A stretch of DNA of 14,710 nt from an uncultured Clostridia bacterium. GTDB lineage: Bacteria; Bacillota; Clostridia; Oscillospirales; Acutalibacteraceae. The notes under the pieces are model-generated. The model did no database searches, was not told the origin of the DNA, and saw nothing but the letters and a program-made list of their open reading frames with translations. The translations under genes and the position numbers were made by a program. The stretch lies in the NCBI GenBank assembly GCA_944382025.1, contig CALWMQ010000142.1:1-14710 (forward strand). Reading direction: 5' to 3'. Within the stretch, counting starts at the first letter, position 1. Every line of letters begins with the position of its first letter. Below, one piece after another: positions 1 to 7,939 of this stretch.

Positions 1-230
1 GATTGCATCTAAGCACAATCAAAGCGGTATGAGGCGACGCCGCAGCCGGTCTGGAAACGGGAGTATCGGACGGCTGTGAAAAACCCTTTGCGGAGGGCGC
101 TGCTCAAAGTACCGCGGTTGCCCGTCCGGATGCTGCCAGGCGCCTTTTGACGAAAGACACTCGCAGGTTCCCGGGAAACTTCCGTATATGGCCTGCCAGC
201 CATATATACACCGCAAAGGGGGATGCAGTT
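1..230 (+). other. GC-rich leader/intergenic region upstream of potA
   Basis: No convincing gene is visible; the short minus-strand frames here have no ribosome site and no recognisable content. The stretch is GC-rich and contains several self-complementary segments, such as CAGCCG/CGGCTG around positions 45-76 and an 8-bp hairpin at 185-206. It may be an untranslated leader or the tail of an upstream unit. A string resembling the 3' core of a T-box (ACCGCG, seven bases, GTCC) lies near 111-128, but the UGGN tRNA-pairing bulge expected just before it is absent. No good sigma-A promoter was found, so the potA promoter may lie outside the window or be unusual. Confidence 0.4.
185..206 (+). promoter_or_regulatory. 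Small hairpin just upstream of the potA ribosome site
   Basis: TATATGGC (185-192) is followed by a six-base loop and its exact complement GCCATATA (199-206). The hairpin ends 8 bases before the AAAGGGGG ribosome site of potA at 214-221. It could influence translation of potA, but such a short stem may also be chance. Confidence 0.3.
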
Positions 231-1379
231 ATGAGTACAAAAGAAATTATTTCATTAAAGGACATCACCGTGTCGTTTGACGGGGAACAGGTGTTGGATC
301 ATTTGAATCTCAACATCTCAGACGGCGAATTCGTAACCCTGCTGGGGCCTTCCGGGTGCGGAAAGACTACCACGCTGCGGATTATCGGCGGATTCGTCAC
401 CCCGGATCACGGGGATGTCCTTTTCGACGGGAAACGGATCAACGATGTGCCTGCCTATAAGCGGCGGGTCAACACTATTTTTCAGCGGTACGCCCTGTTT
501 CCGCACCTGAATGTGTTCGAAAATGCGGCCTTCGGCCTGCGGGTTCAGAAAAAGAGCAAAGCTGAAATTCAGGAGACGGTGACCAGCATGCTGAAGCTGG
601 TTAACCTGACGGGATTTGAGAAGAGACGGGTAGATACCCTGTCCGGCGGCCAGCAGCAGCGGGTAGCCATCGCCCGGGCCTTGGCTAACCATCCCAGCGT
701 GCTGCTGCTGGATGAGCCCTTGGCCGCCCTGGACCTGAAGCTCCGCAAGGACATGCAGGTGGAACTGAAAAATATTCAGAAAAGCCTGGGGATCACCTTC
801 ATCTACGTAACCCACGACCAGGAGGAAGCCTTGTCCATGTCAGACACTGTGGTAGTCATGGACAACGGTAAAATCCAGCAGATCGGCACCCCCCAGGATA
901 TCTATAACGAGCCCCGCAATGCCTTTGTGGCGGATTTTATTGGGGAGAGCAATATACTGGACGGCATTATGCATGAGGATTACCTGGTGGAATTTTTCGG
1001 CCGGAAATTCAAATGTCTGGACGCCGGTTTTGCTCCAAAAGAACCGGTGGACGTGGTGATCCGGCCAGAGGATATCGATATTGTGGAACCGGAAAAAGGC
1101 CACCTAATCGGTACGGTGACCAGCAATACGTTTAAAGGGGTACATTTCGAAACAATCGTGGATTTCAAAGGGTTCAAATGGATGATCCAGACCACCGATT
1201 ACTATCCGGTGGACGCGGTGATTGGTATCGTGCTGAATCCCGAGGATATCCATACTCTGAAGAAGTCCGAATATTCGGGGATGTTTGGGGACTACAGCTC
1301 CTATTCCGAGGAATTTGACGAGATGGCCAATCCGGAAGTGGACCTGACCGAGGATAGCGGCGAGGAGGGGGAGAACTGA
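231..1379 (+). CDS. potA: Spermidine/putrescine ABC transporter ATP-binding protein PotA
   Basis: Cytoplasmic ATPase that powers polyamine import through PotB/PotC. The 382-aa product has every ABC ATPase motif: Walker A GPSGCGKT (39-46), Q-loop Q85 in FQRYALFPH, signature LSGGQ (137-141), Walker B LLLDEP (158-163) and H-loop H195 in THDQEEA. A TOBE-like C-terminal domain follows from about residue 243 and ends in a very acidic tail. An in-frame ATG at 147 exists, but the ATG at 231 is chosen because AAAGGGGG (214-221) sits at proper spacing and the protein then begins at the usual family position. The stop overlaps the potB start by one base (TGATG), so the two are translationally coupled. 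The assignment to polyamines rests on the complete potABCD order and on PotD. A related substrate cannot be excluded from this subunit alone. Confidence 0.95.
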   Translation: MSTKEIISLKDITVSFDGEQVLDHLNLNISDGEFVTLLGPSGCGKTTTLRIIGGFVTPDHGDVLFDGKRINDVPAYKRRVNTIFQRYALFPHLNVFENAAFGLRVQKKSKAEIQETVTSMLKLVNLTGFEKRRVDTLSGGQQQRVAIARALANHPSVLLLDEPLAALDLKLRKDMQVELKNIQKSLGITFIYVTHDQEEALSMSDTVVVMDNGKIQQIGTPQDIYNEPRNAFVADFIGESNILDGIMHEDYLVEFFGRKFKCLDAGFAPKEPVDVVIRPEDIDIVEPEKGHLIGTVTSNTFKGVHFETIVDFKGFKWMIQTTDYYPVDAVIGIVLNPEDIHTLKKSEYSGMFGDYSSYSEEFDEMANPEVDLTEDSGEEGEN

Positions 1380-2206
1380 TGAAATCCCGGTCCGCCGCCG
1401 CTCCTTTCGGTATCTGGATGGCCCTGTTTACCATCGTGCCTTTGGCCATTGTGGTATGGTTCGCTTTTACCGACCAAAACGGTGATTTTACCTTGTCTAA
1501 TTTATCGGCTATCGGCGAACACGCGGGAGCGTTCGGCCTGTCCATCGCTTTAGGCGCTATAGCTACCATCCTGTGTCTGGTGCTGGCTTATCCGCTGGCG
1601 TACAGCATTTCCAGGGTATCCGAGAGGGCTCAGCAGACTATGGTGATGATTATCATGCTGCCTATGTGGATGAATTTCCTGCTGCGGACCTATGCCTGGA
1701 TGTCTATTCTGGAAAACAACGGTTTTATCAATCAATTCCTGCGCCTGATCGGCGTGCTGGGTGAGGGGCAGTCCCTGCCCCTGATCAACACCAACGGAGC
1801 GGTGGTGCTGGGGATGGTGTATAATTTTCTCCCCTTTATGGTGCTGCCTCTGTATTCAGTGATGGTGAAAATTGACCGCCGGGTGATTGAGGCGGCTCAG
1901 GATCTGGGCTCCAATGGATTCCAGGTACTGTTCCGGGTGATTTTCCCTTTGTCCGTCCCCGGGATCCTCAGCGGTATCACCATGGTATTTGTCCCGGCTG
2001 TAAGTACTTTTGTGATTACCAAGCTGCTGGGCGGGAGCAAGGTGATGCTGATTGGCGATATCATCGAAAGCAGCTTTATCGGCCACGGGGCGAATTATCA
2101 TGTGGGTGCCGCCCTTTCTCTGGTGCTGATGATCCTGATCCTGATCTGTATGGCCTTTACCAGTCTGGTAGATAAAGGCGAGGATGAAGGAGGGATGATG
2201 GCATGA
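1379..2206 (+). CDS. potB: Spermidine/putrescine ABC transporter permease PotB
   Basis: Inner-membrane permease, one half of the polyamine translocation channel with PotC. The 275-aa protein has about six hydrophobic helices, the first at residues 10-30. The EAA loop that contacts the ATPase is EAAQDLGSNG (171-180), followed by the conserved FPLSVPG segment. Its length is normal for the family. The start overlaps the potA stop and its own stop overlaps the potC start by four bases (ATGA), so the three cistrons form one coupled operon. No ribosome site is needed beyond the purine-rich GAGGAGGGGGAG at the end of potA. Confidence 0.94.
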   Translation: MKSRSAAAPFGIWMALFTIVPLAIVVWFAFTDQNGDFTLSNLSAIGEHAGAFGLSIALGAIATILCLVLAYPLAYSISRVSERAQQTMVMIIMLPMWMNFLLRTYAWMSILENNGFINQFLRLIGVLGEGQSLPLINTNGAVVLGMVYNFLPFMVLPLYSVMVKIDRRVIEAAQDLGSNGFQVLFRVIFPLSVPGILSGITMVFVPAVSTFVITKLLGGSKVMLIGDIIESSFIGHGANYHVGAALSLVLMILILICMAFTSLVDKGEDEGGMMA

Positions 2207-3000
2207 AGACCCTTTCCAAGATCTATAACGCCCTTATTTTTGTTTTCCTATACGCACCTATTTTGGTGCTGATTATTTTCTCCTTTAATGATTCCCGGAG
2301 CCGGGTGGTATGGAACGGTTTTTCCCTGCGCTGGTATGAGACCCTGTTCCAGGATACCGAACTGCTGGATTCTCTATGGCTGACCTTGACCGTAGCGGTG
2401 ACCGCGACGGTGATATCCACTTTGATCGGGACTGCCGCCGCGGTGGGGATTCACGGTATGAACGGGCGGCTGCGCAAGGTTTTCATGACGGTAAACAACA
2501 TTCCCATGGTGAATCCGGAAATTGTTACCGGTATCGCGTTGATGCTGCTGTTTGTTTTCATTTATCGGGCCACCGGTATTTTACAGCCTGGTTTCGCGGC
2601 CCTGCTGTTATCCCACATCACGTTTTGTATCCCCTATGTGGTGCTTCAGGTAATGCCAAAACTTCGACAGACGGATAAGCACTTGTACGAAGCGGCGATG
2701 GATCTGGGATGTCATCCTTGGTCAGCCTTTGCAAAAGTGGTCATGCCAGAGATTATGCCGGGTATTGTTACCGGCGCTCTGATGGCGTTCACCATGTCGC
2801 TGGATGATTTTGTCATCAGCCTGTTTACTTCGGGAGAGTCGGCGCAGACCCTTTCCGTGACCATATACGCTATGGTGAAGCGTCGGGTTACCCCGGAAAT
2901 TAACGCGTTGTCTACACTGATGTTTGGTACGGTGCTGATCCTGTTGATTCTGGTGAATGTTCTCCAGATCCGGGGCAAGCCCAAACAGACGGCTCAGTGA
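2203..3000 (+). CDS. potC: Spermidine/putrescine ABC transporter permease PotC
   Basis: Second permease subunit of the polyamine importer, in the membrane. The 265-aa product opens with a hydrophobic helix (about residues 8-28) followed by the FNDSRS motif typical of PotC-type permeases. The EAA loop is at 163-169 (EAAMDLG) with the downstream MPEIMPG, and the MSLDDFVISLF segment near residues 198-208 is also characteristic. The length is normal. It overlaps potB by four bases and is followed after 33 bases by potD. Confidence 0.94.
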   Translation: MKTLSKIYNALIFVFLYAPILVLIIFSFNDSRSRVVWNGFSLRWYETLFQDTELLDSLWLTLTVAVTATVISTLIGTAAAVGIHGMNGRLRKVFMTVNNIPMVNPEIVTGIALMLLFVFIYRATGILQPGFAALLLSHITFCIPYVVLQVMPKLRQTDKHLYEAAMDLGCHPWSAFAKVVMPEIMPGIVTGALMAFTMSLDDFVISLFTSGESAQTLSVTIYAMVKRRVTPEINALSTLMFGTVLILLILVNVLQIRGKPKQTAQ

Positions 3001-3033
3001 TGGATAGAAAATTTTTGTAAGGGAGATAGGTAG

Positions 3034-4119
3034 TTGAAAAAAATCGTGTTGTTTCTGTTGTCGGGAATGCTGGTGCTTTCTCTGTCCGCCTGTGGTAATG
3101 GACAGGGGGGAGAGGGGAAAACCCCTCAGTCGAATGTAACGCTGAATGTATACAACTGGGGCGAATACATTGATGATGAGGATTTTCGGGTGAATGACCA
3201 GTTTACCAAGGAAACTGGCATTAAGGTGAACTATAAGAATTTCACCGACAACGAAAGCATGTACGCTGTACTCAGCAGCGGAGCGGCTAATTATGATGTG
3301 ATTTTCCCTTCGGATTATATGGTAGGAAAGCTGATACGGGAAAATATGCTGGCCAAAATCAATTTTGACAATGTGCCCAATTTTGAGTACATTGATGAAT
3401 CGCTGAAAAATCCGGCCTATGATCCACAGAATGAATACAGTGTCCCTTATACCTGGGGTACGGTAGGGATTTTCTATAATACAAAATATGTGGATGCCGC
3501 TGACTTGGAACAGGGCTGGGATCTGTTGTGGGACGAAGACTATGCTGGTAAAATTTTTATGTTTGATAATCCCCGGGATGCTTTCGGTATCGCACTAGCC
3601 AAGCTGGGGTATTCCATGAATACCGAGAACCCGGATGAATGGCAGGCTGCCTATGAGGAATTGGCGCGGCAGAAACCTTTGCTTCAGCAGTATGTGATGG
3701 ATCAGGTTTATGATAAAATGATCAATGAGGAAGGCGTTATTGCGCCATATTATTCCGGCGATGGCATAATTATGATGGATCCGGAGGAGGGCAATCCTGA
3801 TATCGCCTATTTTGTGCCCGAGGAGGGGACAAATCTGTTCGTGGATGCCATGTGCATTCCGGCCAATGCCCAGCATAAGACGGAAGCGGAGATGTACATT
3901 AACTTCCTGTGCCGGACGGACGTGGCCAAGGCTAATGCCGAGTATATCGGCTATTCCACCCCGCAGACGGAGGCACGGGCGCAGCTGGACCCGGAGATAG
4001 GGCAGAACCCGAATTTTTACCCCCCTGAAGAGGTACTGGAAAATACGGAAGTATTTCTTACCCTTCCTGACGAGACCAATGCTCTGATGGATTCTCTTTG
4101 GATGACGCTGAAGAAATGA
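3034..4119 (+). CDS. potD: Spermidine/putrescine-binding lipoprotein PotD
   Basis: Extracellular, membrane-anchored solute-binding protein that delivers polyamines to PotBC. The 361-aa product starts with a lipoprotein signal: basic residues, a hydrophobic core and the lipobox LSAC with the lipidated Cys at position 20. Motifs shared with E. coli PotD include VYNWGEYI (39-46), FTKETGIKV (57-65), DVIFPSDYMV (88-97) and SVPYTWGTVGIFYN (136-149). The IPANA and IGY-TP segments near the C-terminus are shared too. The start codon is TTG at 3034, supported by AAGGGAG (3019-3025) eight bases upstream. An ATG start would remove the signal peptide. It is the last gene of the operon, before a strong hairpin. 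Confidence 0.94.
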   Translation: MKKIVLFLLSGMLVLSLSACGNGQGGEGKTPQSNVTLNVYNWGEYIDDEDFRVNDQFTKETGIKVNYKNFTDNESMYAVLSSGAANYDVIFPSDYMVGKLIRENMLAKINFDNVPNFEYIDESLKNPAYDPQNEYSVPYTWGTVGIFYNTKYVDAADLEQGWDLLWDEDYAGKIFMFDNPRDAFGIALAKLGYSMNTENPDEWQAAYEELARQKPLLQQYVMDQVYDKMINEEGVIAPYYSGDGIIMMDPEEGNPDIAYFVPEEGTNLFVDAMCIPANAQHKTEAEMYINFLCRTDVAKANAEYIGYSTPQTEARAQLDPEIGQNPNFYPPEEVLENTEVFLTLPDETNALMDSLWMTLKK

Positions 4120-4189
4120 GCAATAGGGTAATGGGTGAATAATAAACGGTTCCGGGAGGAACAGCCAGAAATACAGCCATTAGGATAAA

Positions 4190-4236
4190 CAAGAGGGAAG
4201 CTGGTTTCCAGACAAAGGAAACCAGCTTCCCTCTTG
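4190..4236. terminator. Bidirectional terminator between potD and the histidine kinase
   Basis: A perfect 20-bp inverted repeat (4190-4209 and 4217-4236) encloses a 7-base loop. It sits between convergent genes, 70 bases after the potD stop and 4 bases beyond the kinase stop. T-rich bases follow on both strands (TTATT on plus, TTTAT on minus), though neither run is long. The position and stem strength make a shared terminator the best reading. Confidence 0.85.
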
Positions 4237-4240
4237 TTAT

Positions 4241-5458
4241 TCAGGCAGTTAGAGTTGTGGGCGGGTCAACCTTTTTCAAGAACAGGATTACTTTAAAGAG
4301 ATCGCCGTCAATTTGGATATTCAGGACGCCATGCTGTAATTCCATCAAACTTTTGGCGATAGACAGCCCAAGGCCGCTTCCCTCCGTGTAGCGGGAAGAA
4401 TCCCCGCGGACAAACCGCTCGGTTAGTTCATCAGGCTGGATGTTCAAGGCCTCGCGGGAAATGTTCTTAATGGAAATAATAGCGTCTCCCGGGGTATCCA
4501 GCAGATCCACATATACCCGGGTACCGTCCAGAGCATACTTGACGGCGTTACCAAACAGATTATCCAGTACCCTCCACATATGGCGTCCGTCTGCCAATAC
4601 GGTAACTGGATGGTCCGGCAGTCGGCATAACAGCTGAATATTCCGTTCTTCCAGGCGGGATTCGAACTCTCCGCCGGCCTGTTTGATGAGTTCGCTGATA
4701 TTCAGCGGTTCCAGGTTTACGGCGATATTGCCGGAAGTCACCTTGGAAGCTTCTACCAGATCCGCCATCAGTTGGGCCAGGCGTTTGGATTTCTTTTCCA
4801 GGATCCCGATATACTCCAGGGCTTTAGGATCCTCAATCTGTGTATTTTTCAGCAAGTCCACATAGGAAATAATGGAGGTCAGCGGTGTTTTAATATCATG
4901 GGAAACATTGGTTATCAGCTCAGTTTTCATGCGCTCACTGCGGGTAGCGTTTTGTACAGCAATCTGAATGGCGTTTTGAGTGCTGTTAACATTACGAGCC
5001 AACTTCGAAAATACTGGGACGCTGGCGGGATCAATATAGGCATCCAGATCGCCTTCGGCCATTTTGTCAGTTACCTGGCGGATCTTTTTATACTGGATGG
5101 CGGCCCACACTACTAAAAAGCCGATATCAAAATTGATAATCAGCAGCCAAAAAAGGGAAATGCCTATGTGGGCCCCGGCGCTGATAAAAAGGAACAGCTG
5201 GAGAATGGTGAACAGGATGACCAGACCCATAGTTTTCAGGAATAGGGATGTATGGCGGGCAATGGCTTTTACCAGGCGCACCTGGAGATGTAGGAGGCTG
5301 GTTCTGTACGCGGCTTTGGCCTTCAGCTTACGGATCAGGGAGAGGCCAAAGGTAAGCGCCCATAGGCCCACCAGCGCCAGGCTGATGATCATGCCGGGCA
5401 CGCTGTATAGGGAGGAAAGCAGCAGAGCCAATGCGGCACAAAGAAGCAGCAGATGCAC
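4241..5458 (-). CDS. Sensor histidine kinase, C-terminal part (membrane helices, HAMP, HisKA, HATPase)
   Basis: Catalytic part of a membrane sensor kinase. From a GTG at 5458 it encodes 405 aa. Hydrophobic helices lie at about 3-40 (two) and 75-120 (two), then a HAMP-like linker (about 121-175). The HisKA H-box is NVSHDIKTPLTS with phosphoacceptor H187. The N-box is LDNLFGNAVKYA (298-309) and the G2 box is GSGLGLSIA (360-368). The G1 position reads ISIKNIS (328-334) instead of DxGxG, a variant common in VanS-like Firmicute kinases. It is in the same frame as the upstream 227-aa ORF, separated only by TGA and two sense codons, so it is almost certainly the continuation of that protein. There is no ribosome site before the GTG. 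Translation would need readthrough or re-initiation, otherwise the gene is broken. The stimulus is unknown. Confidence 0.85.
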   Translation of the reverse strand: MHLLLLCAALALLLSSLYSVPGMIISLALVGLWALTFGLSLIRKLKAKAAYRTSLLHLQVRLVKAIARHTSLFLKTMGLVILFTILQLFLFISAGAHIGISLFWLLIINFDIGFLVVWAAIQYKKIRQVTDKMAEGDLDAYIDPASVPVFSKLARNVNSTQNAIQIAVQNATRSERMKTELITNVSHDIKTPLTSIISYVDLLKNTQIEDPKALEYIGILEKKSKRLAQLMADLVEASKVTSGNIAVNLEPLNISELIKQAGGEFESRLEERNIQLLCRLPDHPVTVLADGRHMWRVLDNLFGNAVKYALDGTRVYVDLLDTPGDAIISIKNISREALNIQPDELTERFVRGDSSRYTEGSGLGLSIAKSLMELQHGVLNIQIDGDLFKVILFLKKVDPPTTLTA

Positions 5459-5464
5459 TTCGGT

Positions 5465-6148
5465 TCATATTTTGTCGAACCCATTGAGTACAATGCCGTC
5501 TTGCCCTTCCTTATGGCCGGCAGCATAGGCCAGGAACAGATATAAGGCCAATGCTGCTGCGAAGGCAAACCCAAGGAGTGACAGCAAGGGATAGAGCCAG
5601 TCTTTTTTCCGGAGGAAATCATCCGCCTCCGCCCGATAATCATCCTCATAGGGGAGGCCTTCCCGCAGGCCGTAATGAAGGTTGTAACGGATTTGGGCAA
5701 TGATGGTATCTCCGGCGTTTTCGGAGACGGTGATTCGTTGGTCGAAGGCAAAAGAAGAAAACGTCTCCCCCACGTTATCCGCCAAAGATCCTTCACCCTC
5801 CGCCATATTGCTGATCACCAGATTGCCTTCGCTATCCAATACCTGCCAGATAAAGTTACGGTCGCTGCCGCCGATAGCGGCTTTCAAGCTGTCCATCTGG
5901 TTTTGTTGGCCGGCAGTCAGTTCCTGCTGCTGGGATAGGACATAGAGGTCGAAATAATCGGTGACATTGCTGGTGTCCATGGACATACGGTTAAAGCAGC
6001 GGATAGTGTCCACATACTGATCCCTGGTGATTTGCTCATTAGCCAGCAGATTCAGAAATACGTAGCCGCCGACACACAAAAACAGCCCCAGCATGGTAAT
6101 CAGTACCGCGGCGGTGATTTTCAGCGGGAGGCTTTTACGCAGCTTCAC
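5465..6148 (-). CDS. Sensor histidine kinase, N-terminal sensor part, ending at an in-frame TGA
   Basis: Sensor module of the kinase encoded directly downstream. The GTG start at 6148 is preceded by AAAGGGG, and the gene begins 15 bases after the response-regulator stop. The 227-aa product has a first membrane helix at about 12-34, an extracytoplasmic domain to about 182, a second helix at about 186-207, and a short cytoplasmic segment ending LNGFDKI. It has no kinase domain. Full-length VanS-like relatives continue from this point into more helices and then HAMP, HisKA and HATPase domains. Here that continuation is present in the same frame after a TGA at 5465-5467. The joined length (about 635 codons) suits such a kinase. 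This is either a nonsense mutation, a base error or a genuine split. Confidence 0.8.
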   Translation of the reverse strand: MKLRKSLPLKITAAVLITMLGLFLCVGGYVFLNLLANEQITRDQYVDTIRCFNRMSMDTSNVTDYFDLYVLSQQQELTAGQQNQMDSLKAAIGGSDRNFIWQVLDSEGNLVISNMAEGEGSLADNVGETFSSFAFDQRITVSENAGDTIIAQIRYNLHYGLREGLPYEDDYRAEADDFLRKKDWLYPLLSLLGFAFAAALALYLFLAYAAGHKEGQDGIVLNGFDKI

Positions 6149-6163
6149 GGGAGTACCCCTTTC

Positions 6164-6868
6164 TCAAAGCTTTTCCATTTTATACCCGTGGCCCCAGATC
6201 ACCTTGATATAGCGAGGATCCTTGGGATTGATCTCAATTTTTTCCCGGATATGTCGGATATGCACCGCAACAATGTTATCCGCTCCATAAGAGGGCTCAT
6301 TCCAAACGCTTTCATAAATCTGTGAGCTGGAAAACACAAGTCCCCGGTTTTCCAGGAGATATTTGACAATTTTGTATTCCACAGGAGTCAGGGAGACTTC
6401 CTGACCGTCCACCATAACCCGTTTGGCGCCGTCGTCCAATTCCAAGCCGCCATTGACCATTTTTTCGCCATTGTCAGACGGGGCAGGGGATATGCCAAAG
6501 TTATGGAACCGACGGAGCTGGGATTTCACCCGGGCAATCAGCTCCATAGGATTAAAGGGCTTAGTAATATAATCGTCCGCCCCAATATTCAGGCCTAAAA
6601 TTTTGTCATTATCCTCGCTCTTAGCGGATAACATGATGATGGGGACATTCCGGCTCTCCCGCACCTTCATGGTAGCGCGTACCCCGTCCAGCCGCGGCAT
6701 CATGATATCCATGAGAATGAGCTGGATTTCAGGATGGGATTCAACCGCCTGAATAGCTTCCAGACCGTCATGGGCCTGCAGGACAGTATATCCTTCAGCA
6801 GTCAGATAGATATCCACAGCTGAGGCGATTTCTTTATCATCATCACAAACCAAAATGGTTTCCTTCAT
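6164..6868 (-). CDS. OmpR/PhoB-family response regulator
   Basis: Cytoplasmic DNA-binding partner of the downstream histidine kinase. The 234-aa protein has a receiver domain (1 to about 120) with acidic pocket D9/D10, phosphoacceptor D54 in LMDIMMP, S81 and K103 in the TKPF motif. A winged-helix domain (about 135-232) follows, ending in the typical YIKVIWGHGYKME strand-turn. A longer frame could start at 6922, but the ATG at 6868 puts the receiver at its normal N-terminus and has AGGAAAGGATAGAGG just upstream. It precedes the kinase by 15 bases in one operon. Target genes are not shown. A TTAA direct repeat upstream of its own promoter suggests autoregulation. Confidence 0.93.
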   Translation of the reverse strand: MKETILVCDDDKEIASAVDIYLTAEGYTVLQAHDGLEAIQAVESHPEIQLILMDIMMPRLDGVRATMKVRESRNVPIIMLSAKSEDNDKILGLNIGADDYITKPFNPMELIARVKSQLRRFHNFGISPAPSDNGEKMVNGGLELDDGAKRVMVDGQEVSLTPVEYKIVKYLLENRGLVFSSSQIYESVWNEPSYGADNIVAVHIRHIREKIEINPKDPRYIKVIWGHGYKMEKL

Positions 6869-6985
6869 ATTGCCTCTATCCTTTCCTGTCTTTTCCCAAC
6901 GTATGCTTATATAGCATACCACATTTTAACCGTTAGTACCAGCATGGCACAGGGGAAAAGCAGTGTTATTCCTGTTGATAAAATT

Positions 6986-7040
6986 AGTATAGCAGGTGAT
7001 AGCAAAAAGCTCCGGTAGATTTTCTTAATTCTCAGTTAAG
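6986..7040 (-). promoter_or_regulatory. Likely promoter and response-regulator site for the two-component operon
   Basis: Read on the minus strand, TGCTATACT gives an extended -10 element (TGn plus TATACT; -10 at 6986-6991). No good -35 hexamer is visible around 7009-7014. Immediately upstream, two TTAA half-sites at 7025-7028 and 7036-7039 are spaced 11 bases apart. That is the usual period of OmpR-family direct repeats and a suitable position for activation. Autoregulation by the operon's own regulator is an inference. Confidence 0.45.
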
Positions 7041-7222
7041 ATCTTTGTGTTATAGGGAATGGATAGGGATAAAAGCCGGATAATTTTTAAGAGGATGAAG
7101 GCAGATAACCATAAAATTGTAAAATCAAGAGAAAATGCGCGATATATTGCGATATAACGAGAAAATAAGAGATAAACAGAATTGATTCAAGGCAATTAAT
7201 CGCCGGATTCTTAATTTGATGG

Positions 7223-7251
7223 TTGAAGTTCATGTGACCGTGTAATATAAT
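7223..7251 (+). promoter_or_regulatory. Sigma-A-type promoter of the DUF1836-nfeD-flotillin cluster
   Basis: TTGAAG (7223-7228) and TATAAT (7246-7251) are separated by 17 bases. Transcription would start near 7258, about 47 bases before the first ATG. This is the only good promoter ahead of the cluster. Confidence 0.75.
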
Positions 7252-7304
7252 ACAGAGGAACTTGAAAAAAGATCATTCGAACACATACGAAAGGTGGGGA
7301 TATC

Positions 7305-7871
7305 ATGATGGCCGTACTTCCGGGAACCAATATCCCGATGCCGCCGGATGGCGGTGAAAAGGGCTTTGCTCTTTTAGAGCCTGTTTTTGCTGTATCTCCG
7401 GGAGGGCTGACCTTGTCCCAGCTGTCGGAGATGACAGGACAGAGCGGCACCGCCATCCAAAACTGGGTGAAACGGGGTTGGGTCTCCAAGCCGGTTAACA
7501 AAAAATACGGAGAGCTTCAGGTAGCGAGGATATTGCTGATCAACCTTTTACGCCCAGCTATGCAGCTGGAAAATATTGTCCGGCTGATGTCGTACATCAA
7601 CGGCAGTGTGGACGACCGGTCGGATGATATCATCCCGGAACCTGAACTGTATACCCTGATCTGTTCAACCATGATGAAAATGGATTCCCGGCCCGACCGC
7701 GAGTCTCTCATAACCCTCATCGGTGCGCAACTTGAGGGTTATGAGGGCCCCGTACCGGATGCCAGGGAACGGCTGATCAAGGCATTGACCATTATCCTGC
7801 TGAACGTCGCGGCCGCGGCGCTCATGCAGGAGGCTGATGGCCTGTGCCGGTCCATCGGTATCGGCGGGTAA
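7305..7871 (+). CDS. DUF1836 domain protein, MerR-like putative transcription regulator
   Basis: A 188-aa protein of the DUF1836 family, whose role is not established. Residues about 34-60 form a helix-turn-helix-like segment (LTLSQLSEMTGQSGTAIQNWVKRGWV) similar to the N-terminal helices of MerR proteins. The next conserved segment (about 68-115) contains ARILLINLLRPAMQLENIVRLMSYING and RSDDIIPE, the parts that identify the family. A hydrophobic C-terminal helix (about 158-178) follows. The start at 7305 has AAGGTGG (7291-7297) seven bases upstream; the second ATG, at 7308, is also possible. As first gene of the flotillin cluster, 68 bases before the nfeD-like gene, it may regulate that unit. 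This is inference from position only. Confidence 0.85.
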   Translation: MMAVLPGTNIPMPPDGGEKGFALLEPVFAVSPGGLTLSQLSEMTGQSGTAIQNWVKRGWVSKPVNKKYGELQVARILLINLLRPAMQLENIVRLMSYINGSVDDRSDDIIPEPELYTLICSTMMKMDSRPDRESLITLIGAQLEGYEGPVPDARERLIKALTIILLNVAAAALMQEADGLCRSIGIGG

Positions 7872-7939
7872 TCCCTTCCGCTGCGGCGGATGCGTATTGC
7901 CGGCAATATGTACAATTGACAAGAAAAGGAGGTATGCGT

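Noticed and set aside
111..128. T-box riboswitch upstream of potA
   Set aside because: Only the ACCGCG...GTCC part resembles the T-box core; the UGGN bulge before it and a clear terminator helix are missing, and a polyamine transporter is not a usual T-box target.
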